Part shown: positions 32,308-41,640 of the stretch, piece by piece | Layout: the number at the start of each line of letters is the position of its first letter | Position numbering within the stretch: position 1 is the stretch's first letter | NCBI GenBank assembly: GCA_012934845.2 | Contig: WNNJ02000308.1 | Span: forward strand, 62,001 to 126,000 | Source: Pomphorhynchus laevis | Taxonomy: Eukaryota > Acanthocephala > Palaeacanthocephala > Echinorhynchida > Pomphorhynchidae | Direction: 5' to 3' | DNA: 64,000 bases | Position numbers and translations under genes: made by a program | Notes under the pieces: generated by a model | Database searches by the model: none | The model's input: the letters and a program-made list of their open reading frames with translations, nothing else | What the model was told of the DNA's origin: nothing

Positions 32308-33142
32308 TATCATCATTTTCTTCTTTTTCTTTAGCGTCTTTCCCGTGTAGGTACGGGGTCTGCTGCTTTTGAAAGTTGCCTTCACTTAGTTCTATTTATG
32401 GCGTCTTTAGTTTCTAGTCAAACACTTATCAAATCATGACGTATGACGTCCATCCATCGCAATTTCGGCCTTCCTATCGGACGCTTTTCATCCACTGTCA
32501 CGGCGACGAACCTATTTAATGGTTGGTGTTCGCTTGCGCGGATAACGTGGCCGTACCATTGTAGTCGTTTTTCGCGAAGTTTCTCTATTATTGGCACTAC
32601 GCCAAAACGATCCCTGATTTCTTCGTTCCGGACATTATCTTTTAAAGTTTTTCCTGCTGTCCATCGGAGCATCTTTGTCTCCATTGCGGCAACTTTGCGT
32701 TCCTCATATTTTGATATCGCCCAGCATTCAGCGCCATAAAGGACCACCGGTCGTATTAAAGTTTTGTAAATTTTCGACTTCAGTCGGTCTTTTATCTTTG
32801 GATCGCAGAGAATACCTGTAGCTGACCGCCATTTCATCCAGGCTGCATTTATTCGAGAAGAGACCTCTGCGCGTAGGATACCATCTGCCGCTATGGTGGA
32901 GCCAAGGTATTTAAACGCAGTTGTTCGGTGCAGTGTGTGTTTTCCAAACTGTAGCGGCTGATCATCATTCATATTTGTGGTCAGGTATTCCGTTTTACGC
33001 GCGTTCAGGCGTAGACCAAACTGCTTGAGTCGATTTCCCCAGCTGTTTATTTAGTGTTGGAGGTCATCTTTATCTATGGACGCAAGCATGACGTCATCTG
33101 CATATAGAATCGTCCACGGAAACTCTCTGTTTAGATTGTTGA
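32308..33142 (-). mobile_element. RTE-clade LINE, 5'-truncated, inside the PLE
   Basis: The minus strand codes for PWTILYADDVMLASIDKDD (RT motif C, near 33,120), one stop, then LNARKTEYL, FKYLGSTIAADGIL (about 32,920-32,880), IRPVVLYGAECWAISK, MLRWTAGKTLKDNVRNEEIR, RLQWYGHVIR and GRPKLRWMDVIRHD. The end is WRQLSKAADPVPTR and a GAAGAAAATGATGATAATA tail. These are RTE-clade signatures. ACACATATAT flanks it at 32298-32307 and 33143-33152 as a 10-bp target duplication. It was therefore inserted after the PLE. Confidence 0.85.
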
Positions 33143-33843
33143 ACACATATATCATCAATGTATCGAAACATATATTTCATATATTTATATTGTTTAGATT
33201 TAGTTTTTACACATTTATGAACAAATTCATATTCTATAAAGCTTAAAAACAAATAAGCTATAATTGAGCTAATATTACCACCCATTGGAACACATTTTAC
33301 TTGTTTAAATATAGATGTCCCTACTTTTAAATAATTTTGATTTATCAAAATATTTAAGGATTCTATTAATTCAATTTTATCCATATATTTATATTTACTT
33401 GATGGTTTAATTTTTGTTAGATAGACGTTATAATTATTATAACATATATATGTATATATTTTTCCGAATATAAGATTAATTAATTTTACTAACGCTTCTT
33501 TAATATCTACTAAATCTAGATTTGTATAAAGCGTACTAAAATCGTATGTATTTATATTTTGAAAATTTATTCCTTTTGTCTGTTCTAACAATTCTTTTGT
33601 AGAATTAATACTGAAATAGTGTTTTATACCAGTATTAATTTCGATTACCTTGCAATATTTTTTAAAGTGTGCTTTAATTACTTTAAGTATTTTATTCATA
33701 TAGACAGAAAGTGGTTTTAATGTACATTTAAACGCACTACATATGAACCTAGGTTTTATTGGATTTTTATGTAATTTTGGATTCCAATATAATATAGGTA
33801 TAGTTTTATTATCTAATTCAACCTTTATACCCTTTTTATCCAT
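33143..33843 (-). CDS. PLE reverse transcriptase core, part 1
   Basis: The frame begins MDKKGIKVELDNKTIPILYW and includes NPKLHKNPIKPRF, the PKLHK motif characteristic of Penelope RTs. Then come TYDFSTLYTNLDL (motif A) and QVKCVPMGGNISSI (motif B, where the sister copy at 48,330 has QVKGVPMGGNSSPI). FRYIDDIC (motif C, YIDD in place of YADD) ends at the RTE insertion. It overlaps the upstream frame by a few bases in a different register. Relative to the second PLE copy it has several amino-acid changes, including at motif B. Confidence 0.75.
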
Positions 33844-35233
33844 TATAGAACAGTGACTTGTAATAACTTGTTTCTAAACTCAACTCACTACGTTCATATG
33901 TTGGATTTACATTTAAATCATTAGAATTAACCTCTTTCATTAGTATATCATAATAAAGCTTTTTGCATATGAAGACAAAGTTATTACTAGCTTTATCAAT
34001 AGTTGTTATTATATAGTTATCCTTTAATTTAGTAAGTTCTTTATACATATCTTTATTAATTTTATCTTTCCTTTTATAATTGTTTGTTATTTTCATTTTA
34101 TTTTTAATTTTATCAAATATATAATCTTTCCAAATTTTTATCTTAGATATATTCGAGCTTTCACTATTAATCAGCTTACTAAAGTAATCATTTAAGTTAT
34201 TATATAACGAATTGTAAATTTTATTTTTGTCGTTGTTATTATTTAATCTATATTTATACCCTTTTGATAGCAGCTTTCTTAATTCACAATTTTCAATTAA
34301 TTCTAGATTATGGGTACACATATGTTCATTTATTTTATCAAAACTAAGACTTTTACAATTGCATTCTGTTTCCATTATGTTTCTAATATTATCGTTACAT
34401 ATTGATTTTAATTCTTTATTATAATTACAAATTTTTCGTCCTAATGGTGGTAGGAGTTTATACCTTATTTTAGGAATATATTTACTTAAATCTGACCCTA
34501 TTATTTCTTTACTTTTAGAATTATTTAAAAGTCCGGCTATATTTATGTTATCTATACATTTATTAATGAAGTTTATGGTTAATGTATATTTTCTATTGTT
34601 ATTATTAACATTTATTGTACGATTATAGTATTTTGTATTACAATAACTGTCTATTATACAACTTAGCCTATCATAGTCGTTAATTAATTTTTGATTTATT
34701 GAACATATGATATCTTTAGAAAAACTTCTTATATTTACATAAAGATCTTTTAGCTTATTATCACTTAAAAGTTGTTTTAATATTTCTAATTGTTCATTTA
34801 TATACATATCTTTTTTAATATTTTTAACTCTATTTTTCCTATTCCTTTTATCACCATGACTTCTTGGTTTGCGTTTAACCGGATTATTATAATATAGTTG
34901 TTTATTATGTATTATACTACTTCTGCCAATTCCTTGTACCACGTCATTCAATCCTAATGGGTACATGGAATTAAGCGTTTTAATCCAAAAATCTTCTTTT
35001 TCTAATAGTTTTTGATTTAATATTGAAATGTTTTCTTCGATAATATGTTCTAAAATAAATAATTTACAGTTTTTAATATCATGTCCTATTAATCTCATAT
35101 GTTTATGAAATATAGTTTGACTATTATGCTGTATATTATATATGTGTTGCCTAAACCTAGTTTTTAACATTTGATTCCACGTCGACTGGACTCTTAGGGA
35201 TTGAGAGACTGAATGGTTCAGTCTCTCACTCAT
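33836..35233 (-). CDS. PLE protein N-terminal part: GIY-YIG-like nuclease half and linker
   Basis: The 465-residue frame starts in flanking duplicated sequence; element homology begins near residue 19. Residues about 25-100 (RFRQHIYNIQHNSQ, KHMRLIGHDI, LEKEDFWIKTLNSMYPLGLN) fit the C-terminal half of a GIY-YIG nuclease; the half with the GIY and YIG strands is missing. Residues about 285-330 give CNCK and HMCTHNLELIENCELRKLL with a following GYKYR, the Cys/His segment known between nuclease and RT in this PLE group. Near residue 410 TIDKASNNFVFICKK corresponds to the RT DKG motif. The protein would nick target DNA and hand it to the RT; in this copy the nuclease is incomplete. Confidence 0.7.
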   Translation of the reverse strand: MSERLNHSVSQSLRVQSTWNQMLKTRFRQHIYNIQHNSQTIFHKHMRLIGHDIKNCKLFILEHIIEENISILNQKLLEKEDFWIKTLNSMYPLGLNDVVQGIGRSSIIHNKQLYYNNPVKRKPRSHGDKRNRKNRVKNIKKDMYINEQLEILKQLLSDNKLKDLYVNIRSFSKDIICSINQKLINDYDRLSCIIDSYCNTKYYNRTINVNNNNRKYTLTINFINKCIDNINIAGLLNNSKSKEIIGSDLSKYIPKIRYKLLPPLGRKICNYNKELKSICNDNIRNIMETECNCKSLSFDKINEHMCTHNLELIENCELRKLLSKGYKYRLNNNNDKNKIYNSLYNNLNDYFSKLINSESSNISKIKIWKDYIFDKIKNKMKITNNYKRKDKINKDMYKELTKLKDNYIITTIDKASNNFVFICKKLYYDILMKEVNSNDLNVNPTYERSELSLETSYYKSLFYNG

Positions 35234-35283
35234 ATTTTACGTCGACTGGACTCTTAGGGAGTGAGAGACTGAATGGTTCAGTC
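35181..35283. repeat. 43-bp direct repeat with strong hairpin at the PLE 5' end
   Basis: 35181-35223 and 35241-35283 match except for one base and start with GTCGACTGGACTCTTAGGGA. In the left copy TGAGAGACTGAA-TGG-TTCAGTCTCTCA (35202-35228) is a perfect 12-bp stem. The PLE coding sequence begins directly left of the pair. Confidence 0.85.
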
Positions 35284-35794
35284 AGTAGGCGGTGCGCTGG
35301 TACGGCCGGTGGCTTAGATCTTTTTGGACTTGAGGACGTAATTATTACAGAGAAAACTCAAAGAGTTATTGTTTGAAAAGTTGGTGAATATTCTCGACAC
35401 ACACGTATTGTTTACTTTGTTTCTTTTCCTATAACGTTGCTTTTGTAACTTAAGAAAGTCTTCATTTATTTTCTGATCATCCGTTTAGTTGTTTTAACAT
35501 CGTTGCGCTTTGAGCATTTCAATATCGAGTGGTCAAACACGACTAAATCATTAAAGAGCCACATTTCACACTGAATTTTTGGAATTTTCGTATGAGATGG
35601 TTTATTAAATCATGGGCTTGCTAACACTTAGGTAAGCGGAAAATGTTCGGAATAAATTTAACCAGTTTCGAAAATATTTCTTACTGAATTATTCGTAGAC
35701 AAATTGCAGTGTTCAGCCCGTTGATACGCATCTCTTGTATTCTTATTTTCGTGTTGTGCCCCGTATCGGAGGCTAATCGCACTTGAGCCTTAAA

Positions 35795-35905
35795 TAGTAT
35801 TTGGCTTGTTTGCCAAATAGAATTTAAGTCAAAATAATACTATTATTTTGGCCTAAATACTATTTGGCTTATAACAATAAGCCAAATAGTATTTGGCTTA
35901 TTGGA
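35795..35905. repeat. Cluster of palindromes around GCCAAATAGTATTTGGC
   Basis: 35855-35894 is a perfect 18-bp inverted repeat with loop AACA (AAATACTATTTGGCTTAT and its complement). The right arm itself lies in a second palindrome, AAGCCAAATAGTATTTGGCTT. Further partial copies lie at 35,790-35,825. The surrounding 35,284-36,160 has no gene that I can support. Confidence 0.75.
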
Positions 35906-36159
35906 TCTAGATAGCTGCAAAAATGTTCGGTAGTTAAAACTTGGCTAAAACTATTTTATTTCAAAAGTTGACAAACCTTGCAACCGTTTTTTTTGATACA
36001 GAGAAACTGTAACAAGCCTTTGAAACCGTGTTTTGATACTACGGTATCTTTTCACATTTTGCATAATCAAGACTTTGTACACACAAAAGGTGAGTGTGAT
36101 AAAGCTGGAAAACTAAAAAATTGAAAATTTAAATCAGTTCATCCTGATGGCCTACATCG

Positions 36160-36480
36160 TCAGTTATTCTGATATATTATCAGTTCCCTATATATTTCCT
36201 TAAATCAGTTCCTTATTCTTATACATCATCAGTTCCTCCTGATGACGTCCAATCCTAATTCTTATACATAGTCTGTTATTTATTAGTCAATTCATAAAAA
36301 TTGACTATTATTTTAAGTTTAAATTTTAACTTGATATAAATATAAATTTTATAAAATCTTAAAAAATATTTAAAAATACGTAGAATGTTTTCTGATCTGA
36401 TTTCTTCTACTAGCATGCTATTATTAACCTGTGGACTTTGTTTCCCGGTAATATAACTCATGTTAGAAATACTGAAACTA
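36160..36480 (+). repeat. PLE 3'-end-like repeat, plus strand
   Basis: CAGTTCCTCCTGATGACGTC and TGTTATTTATTAGTCAATTC match the PLE 3' region at 49,060-49,130, and the right end (AAATACGTAGAATGTT) matches its terminal block. Upstream of it the element ATCAGTTCC is repeated three times. It is an older, diverged copy in opposite orientation to the PLE at 31.5-35.2 kb. Confidence 0.55.
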
Positions 36481-36547
36481 TGTATTCTTGATACGACATT
36501 ATTTTTCTGTTAATTTTCATGCAAGTTTCATGGATTTTTTATTTTTC

Positions 36548-36719
36548 TTATAATTTTATAATATTCAAAACAGGTATGGATTTATCCTTGCCGACAATAG
36601 CTGATTCCCATATTCCTTCAGTTTCAATAAACACGATAAAACTTTCTAAAGTATAATTTCCGTCGTAAACAATTAGCTGAACATTTTCACTTTTTGGGAA
36701 TAACATAATTGTTGGGAAA
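36548..36719 (-). CDS. Protein disulfide isomerase-like exon (thioredoxin-fold end)
   Basis: Minus-strand translation reads FPTIMLFPKSENVQLIVYDG and continues NYTLESFIVFIETEGIWESA to a stop at 36548-36550. FPT with the cis-proline, followed by a LFP strand and YDGxxTLExFIxFIE, is the second half of a PDI thioredoxin domain. The exon start is well marked: CTTTCTATTCCTATTCGCAG directly precedes it, and the phase would complete GG|T, giving the family's usual G-FPT. The CGHC half must lie in an upstream exon that I did not find within the window. The C-terminus (LNIIKL) lacks a KDEL-type signal, so a downstream exon or a decayed end is possible. Role in the family: disulfide formation in the endoplasmic reticulum. 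Confidence 0.65.
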
Positions 36720-36739
36720 CTGCGAATAGGAATAGAAAG

Positions 36740-36806
36740 TATTCAAAACAACAGAATATTATTAAAAATGTATTCAAAACAACAAAATATTATTAAAAAT
36801 CTATTT
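36740..36806. repeat. 32-bp tandem duplication in the putative intron
   Basis: TATTCAAAACAACAGAATAT with the following ATTAAAAATG occurs twice in a row with one difference, directly upstream of the PDI-like exon. Confidence 0.7.
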
Positions 36807-36919
36807 AAACTTCGTCACTTTTCTCTGCTCATCCAGCTGTCGTTTCTACTAACAACGCATCGATGCCATTATCAGTTGATTTCATCAAGAAAGGATCTTC
36901 CGCTCTATCCATGACGTCT

Positions 36920-37440
36920 TTATCTAATCAGCCCTGGTCATCGTCGTACAACATTCCTTTTTCGCCTGTATCGTGAACTTCACCTTCTGTCTGGGTAGAG
37001 GACGCGGCAATGATCGCCTCCAGTATACATGCCGCATTGCCCCTTTGAACGGCAGTGCTTAGTTGCTGTATGAGGAATGAACTTGCGCGCTGCTCCGCAG
37101 TGACCCGACCTAGTCTCTTTCCCAAATCCTGGGAGAACTTGGTGGCTGAAGGACCAAATGCTCCAAGTGTCTCGATAGCTAAGGGCACAAATGAGTATTG
37201 AGTATGGTCAATACAATCGTACTTGTGCGTTTTCAATTCCTATGCATCCGTTGATACACATCCGGTGTCATCGATAGCACGAGTAATGTGACTCTTTGAT
37301 AGCGTGTTTGGACATGTAAAGCCCATACCAAGAGCTTTCCGATATCCCATGGTATTAGAGATCCACCATCGGGTCGTTTGCGTCAATTAGTCTGATACCA
37401 TTTGGCTCCAGTCGACAGGGGACGTCGACGGCTGTTAAAA
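36920..37440 (-). pseudogene. LINE C-terminal fragment (RLE-like endonuclease tail)
   Basis: Minus-strand pieces are RLEPNGIRLIDANDP (about 37,420-37,376), PWDIGKLLVWALHVQTR in another frame, then 37236-36928 with YSFVPLAIETLGAFGPSATK, LGKRLGRVTAEQR and LSTAVQRGNAACIL. This set is familiar from the C-terminal end of RT proteins with restriction-like endonucleases. It differs from the RLE family at 2-5 kb. The fragment lies upstream of the PDI-like exon on the same strand, possibly in its intron. Confidence 0.5.
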
Positions 37441-38013
37441 AATTGTAGTAATATTTTTTATTTAATATTAAATTTATTTGCATAATAACGTAAATTCATA
37501 TACATATTGATTTTTATTATAAATCTTAATTATATATTTTACTGTTATGCAAATGTTAATTGTATAAAATCTTAAAAAATCATTAATTATTTATAATTTT
37601 TTATCTTTATTTTTAATTTATATTTAGTATCAATTAGACTCAGCTATCTGATCTGATTAATCTGCTTACAAGTAGAAATTAATAAAATGATATATGCATA
37701 ATATTTAACATCACGTTTAATTCTAAACACTGCAATATAAATAAAGGTGCAATGTAATTAGTAAACAGTGTCGGAGAAAGGGGTAACGGGCATAGCAAGC
37801 CATGTGAATGTAAAGTAAATTTAAAATTTTCGGTCTTGAATATCTTCTTATAATAGTTAACTTAATAGATGACTATTACTGTCCAGTGAACATTTCGTAT
37901 AAAAACGGAATAAAAAATCGGTGGGTGGTGGATTCGAATTGCGAATATTAATTACCGCCCACACCAAATATAGAACACATTAATCGTGTAATTTGGTATA
38001 TAATCCAAATATA
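37441..38013. other. AT-rich spacer, no gene seen
   Basis: Low-complexity AT-rich sequence up to the satellite. A diverged version of the PLE end (ACTCAGCTATCTGATCTGAT) occurs near 37,630. Nothing else could be supported. Confidence 0.4.
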
Positions 38014-39332
38014 AACCAGATTTCTTTAGGTTGGTTTTGTTCACATTAGAAAATACATTTTAAATTATGAATTTTAAATTCTTAAAAATCTAAAAGAATT
38101 CGGAAATCGTAAAAATGAAGCAATGAACATCGCAACGAGAAGCCAGATTTCTTTAGGTTGGTTTTGTTCACATTAGAAAATACATTTTAAATTATGAATT
38201 TTAAATTCTTAAAAATCTAAAAGAATTCGGAAATCGTAAAAATGAAGCAATGAACATCGCAACGAGAAGCCAGATTTCTTTAGGTTGGTTTTGTTCACAT
38301 TAGAAAATACATTTTAAATTCTGAATTTTAAATTCTTAAAAATCTAAAAGAATTCGGAAATCGTAAAAATGAAGCAATGAACATCGCAACGAGAAGCCAG
38401 ATTTCTTTAGGTTGATTTTGTTCACATTAGAAAATACATTTTAAATTATGAATTTTAAATTCTTAAAAATCTAAAAGAATTCGGAAATCGTAAAAATGAA
38501 GCAATGAACATCGCAACGAGAAGCCAGATTTCTTTAGGTTGATTTTGTTCACATTAGAAAATACATTTTAAATTATGAATTTTAAATTCTTAAAAATCTA
38601 AAAGAATTCGGAAATCGTAAAAATGAAGCAATGAACATCGCAACGAGAAGCCAGATTTCTTTAGGTTGGTTTTGTTCACATTAGAAAATACATTTTAAAT
38701 TATGAATTTTAAATTCTTAAAAATCTAAAAGAATTCGGAAATCGTAAAAATGAAGCAATGAACATCGCAACGAGAAGCCAGATTTCTTTAGGTTGATTTT
38801 GTTCACATTAGAAAATACATTTTAAATTATGAATTTTAAATTCTTAAAAATCTAAAAGAATTCGGAAATCGTAAAAATGAAGCAATGAACATCGCAACGA
38901 GAAGCCAGATTTCTTTAGGTTGATTTTGTTCACATTAGAAAATACATTTTAAATTATGAATTTTAAATTCTTAAAAATCTAAAAGAATTCGGAAATCGTA
39001 AAAATGAAGCAATGAACATCGCAACGAGAAGCCAGATTTCTTTAGGTTGATTTTGTTCACATTAGAAAATACATTTTAAATTATGAATTTTAAATTCTTA
39101 AAAATCTAAAAGAATTCGGAAATCGTAAAAATGAAGCAATGAACATCGCAACGAGAAGCCAGATTTCTTTAGGTTGGTTTTGTTCACATTAGAAAATACA
39201 TTTTAAATTATGAATTTTAAATTCTTAAAAATCTAAAAGAATTCGGAAATCGTAAAAATGAAGCAATGAACATCGCAACGAGAAGCCAGATTTCTTTAGG
39301 TTGGTTTTGTTCACATTAGAAAATACATTGTT
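38014..39332. repeat. 127-bp satellite, ten full units plus a partial
   Basis: The phrase CCAGATTTCTTTAGGTT recurs at 38016, 38143, 38270, 38397, 38524, 38651, 38778, 38905, 39032, 39159 and 39286, always 127 bp apart. Units are almost identical. A G/A variant in TTGGTTTTG versus TTGATTTTG runs G G G A A G A A A G G along the array, and unit three has one extra change. Short palindromes (TTTAAATTATGAATTTAAA) lie inside each unit. No frame is open through it. Confidence 0.95.
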
Positions 39333-39545
39333 AATGTTTAAATATACTTTCTGAACTTATAAATTTACAAACCATATATTTGCTATGAATTTTGTTTTTA
39401 ACTTAAAAACGTGTCTTCAACTAAGATAAAATACATTTAAGAATAGGGTTTCCAAAAGTGAATATGAAGCAATGAACAAATGAGTTGAAAAATTTCTTCA
39501 GTGGATTTCGTTATCATTAATAAATAAACTTTTACTTTCTGATTT
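39333..39545. repeat. Diverged satellite monomers at the array edge
   Basis: ATATGAAGCAATGAACA, ATTTCTTCAGTGGATTTCGTT and ATTAATAAATAAACTTTTA line up with consecutive parts of the 127-bp unit but at low identity. These appear to be old monomers beside the homogenised array. Confidence 0.55.
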
Positions 39546-39649
39546 GAAAAATATAAATGTACAGAATATATTATTTTTAATTTAATAATCATTTCAACAG
39601 TCCGAAAAAAATACTTTTTTAAGCTTGCGTTTTAGTACGGACGTTGGAG

Positions 39650-40200
39650 AGTGAAATACGTAGACACGAGAGCAGATACAATTATTAAATAACGAAAAGA
39701 TGATGATAAAACTTTCGAGTTTCGACGGACAATATGAGACGCAAATTAAGAAGAGCGTCAAATGGGAAGAGAGAGAATAACAAGAATATGGCCGGATAGG
39801 CCGCGATCAAAGGTAGAGATAACGGTGGAGAAAGATGGGCTACTACGAACATCAATTAAATCAATAACACCACCAAGAATGTGAGCAAGGGTAAGGGGGT
39901 AGTGAAGACATTATAGAATATTTACAATCGTAAAAAGCAGCGACATGTTTTTCGGTATCAAATGAATGATCAAATGAACGTTCATATTGCCCAGTACAAG
40001 AGAAGGAATAGAGGAGAGTGATATACGTGAAAGCTAATCAGCAAAGTATTAGACAGAGAACTAGATCCAGGGCGATACATAAGATACATATTTAGCGAGG
40101 ATATTCATCCCGAAAGATTGGAAGCAAGAAGATCAGAGGTTTGTGAGACAAAGGGAGCAATTAACCGATGAAAAGGCGGAGAATGTTGAGTAAGAACAAT
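39650..40200 (-). pseudogene. Old L2 endonuclease remnant
   Basis: Minus-strand translation around 39,890-39,770 gives THILGGVIDLIDVRSSPSFS and FDRGLSGHILVILS, lining up with THILGGALDIIAV and LSDHFLITL of the L2 copies. The catalytic SDH reads SGH. Flanking parts are weaker. It is more diverged than subfamilies A and B. Confidence 0.55.
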
Positions 40201-40874
40201 AAAAACAAAAGTCTATTTAATTAGATCTACTAATTTTGTAAGCTAGTACAATTAGTTATTATAATAATGTCCATTAAAACAAGGTGTTGTAATTTATATT
40301 AATATGCGAACATCTATTTATAGGGTCTATAAAAAACATTAATTTCATAAGTGCATAAGAGAAAACTGATTTAGATATTACATGAACCTTAGTTATTATT
40401 GAACCAATTGCATTATTGCTTCTTGCTAAACTTAATTTCTAAAGTGTGTCGCCATGTGAGGGTCAGCGCTGTTAGATCTCTGAACAATTAGGCAACAGTT
40501 TAGTGGACGCAGTCCACAAATGGATAGGCTTATTATCCTTAATGTAGGTTGAACAAACATGCCTTTATGATGAGGTTTATTAAAATTTGGAGAATATGTT
40601 TGGTCATGATACTTCAGATCTTTGGCTATCTAATACTGAAAGTTCAGTAACAATAAAGTTTATCCTGTGTTATTTAGATTAATTTATAAAACGTTAAATT
40701 TTAAAAAAGCTTTAAAATTATATTCATACCCTTTCATGGATCATAAAATATCACATTCAACTAACATTTTCGAACCTATACACCCTTTATTCAATATTTA
40801 TAAACACTTATATCGATTGCTTGAAAGTACCGTAAATTGCGACTAACTCCAAACGTTTTCCGTATTCATAAAGT
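40201..40874. other. Spacer, no gene seen
   Basis: AT-rich sequence without a supported gene. A short hairpin GTGGACGCAGTCCAC lies near 40,512. Confidence 0.4.
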
Positions 40875-41640
40875 CAGCACGTAACGGGGCTGATTTAATG
40901 CTATATTTGATTCAGTTGTTGGTAAACAAGCTTCGAGATTAATATTTATTTCCGTGGAAAATCCATGATTTTACATAGAGCTATGATTTGGTCGACTGAT
41001 AATATATCGAAAATACTTTGAGGTGAATCCCAATTTTTTTATCTACAGCTTATGATTCTTCTTTCGTATCTGGTACATACACATTTGCTTGGCATACGCT
41101 AATATGAACAGGAGATAATTTATACGCAGTATATAAGCTGTCCCTTCGTTGTTCAATACATTGTGAACCCCGACTAGCCGACAAAGTTGGCTTAAGCAAT
41201 CTTGCTTCGTGGATTTTAAATATGAATAGAAAAGTTGGAAGTCTGATAGTTTCTTTGTATAAGCGTGTAAGCAGAAGTATACTACAGGTAACTAAAGTCG
41301 CAAAATATTGTTTAAGCCAACTTCATCCGATATTCGGGATTCACAATGTATTGAACAACGAATGGATAGATTATATACTGCGTATAAATTATCTCCTGTT
41401 CGTATTAGCGTATGCCAAGCAAATGTGTATGTACCAGATCCAAAAAAAGTATCTAAGCTTTAGATTAAAAATTGGGATTCGCTCTCAACGTGTTTACGAG
41501 AAATTATCAGTCGACCAAATCATAGCTCCATGTAACATCGTGTATTTTCAACGGAAGCTAATCTTATTCTCAAAGCTTGCTTAACAGCAACTGAATCAAA
41601 TATAGCATTAAATCAGCCCCGTTCTGTGCAAAAACAACCA
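40875..41640. repeat. Long imperfect inverted repeat, unknown family
   Basis: The left arm (about 40879-41211) and right arm (about 41291-41634) are reverse complements at roughly 80-85 percent by eye. Both contain ATACACATTTGCTTGGCATA, TAATTTATACGCAGTATATA and CGGGGCTGATTTAATGCTAT. The spacer is about 80 bp. A 120-residue frame (41222-41584) covers the spacer and right arm but resembles nothing known, and its mirror in the left arm is not open. A foldback-type element or inverted duplication of an old repeat are both possible. Confidence 0.75.

Larger units (their letters stand above)
31518..35180 (-). mobile_element. Penelope-like element, Naiad type, interrupted by an RTE fragment
   Basis: Minus-strand order: the second half of a GIY-YIG-like nuclease, a Cys/His region, an RT with Penelope motifs and a C-terminal tail, then a 3' UTR with a conserved stem-loop (about 31,720-31,790), ending at the AGCTAACTGAGTC block near 31,518. 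A nuclease N-terminal to the RT is the arrangement described for Naiad/Chlamys PLEs; classic Penelope has it at the C-terminus. The 5' end is truncated inside the nuclease. An RTE piece (32308-33142) splits the RT just after the FRYIDD motif. Confidence 0.75.

Noticed and set aside
38014-39332. CRISPR-like array
   Set aside because: The units are contiguous 127-bp tandem copies with no unique spacers, in a eukaryotic context; this is a satellite.
41222-41584. Novel 120-residue gene
   Set aside because: The frame overlaps the inverted-repeat spacer and right arm, is not open in the other three copies, and resembles no known family.
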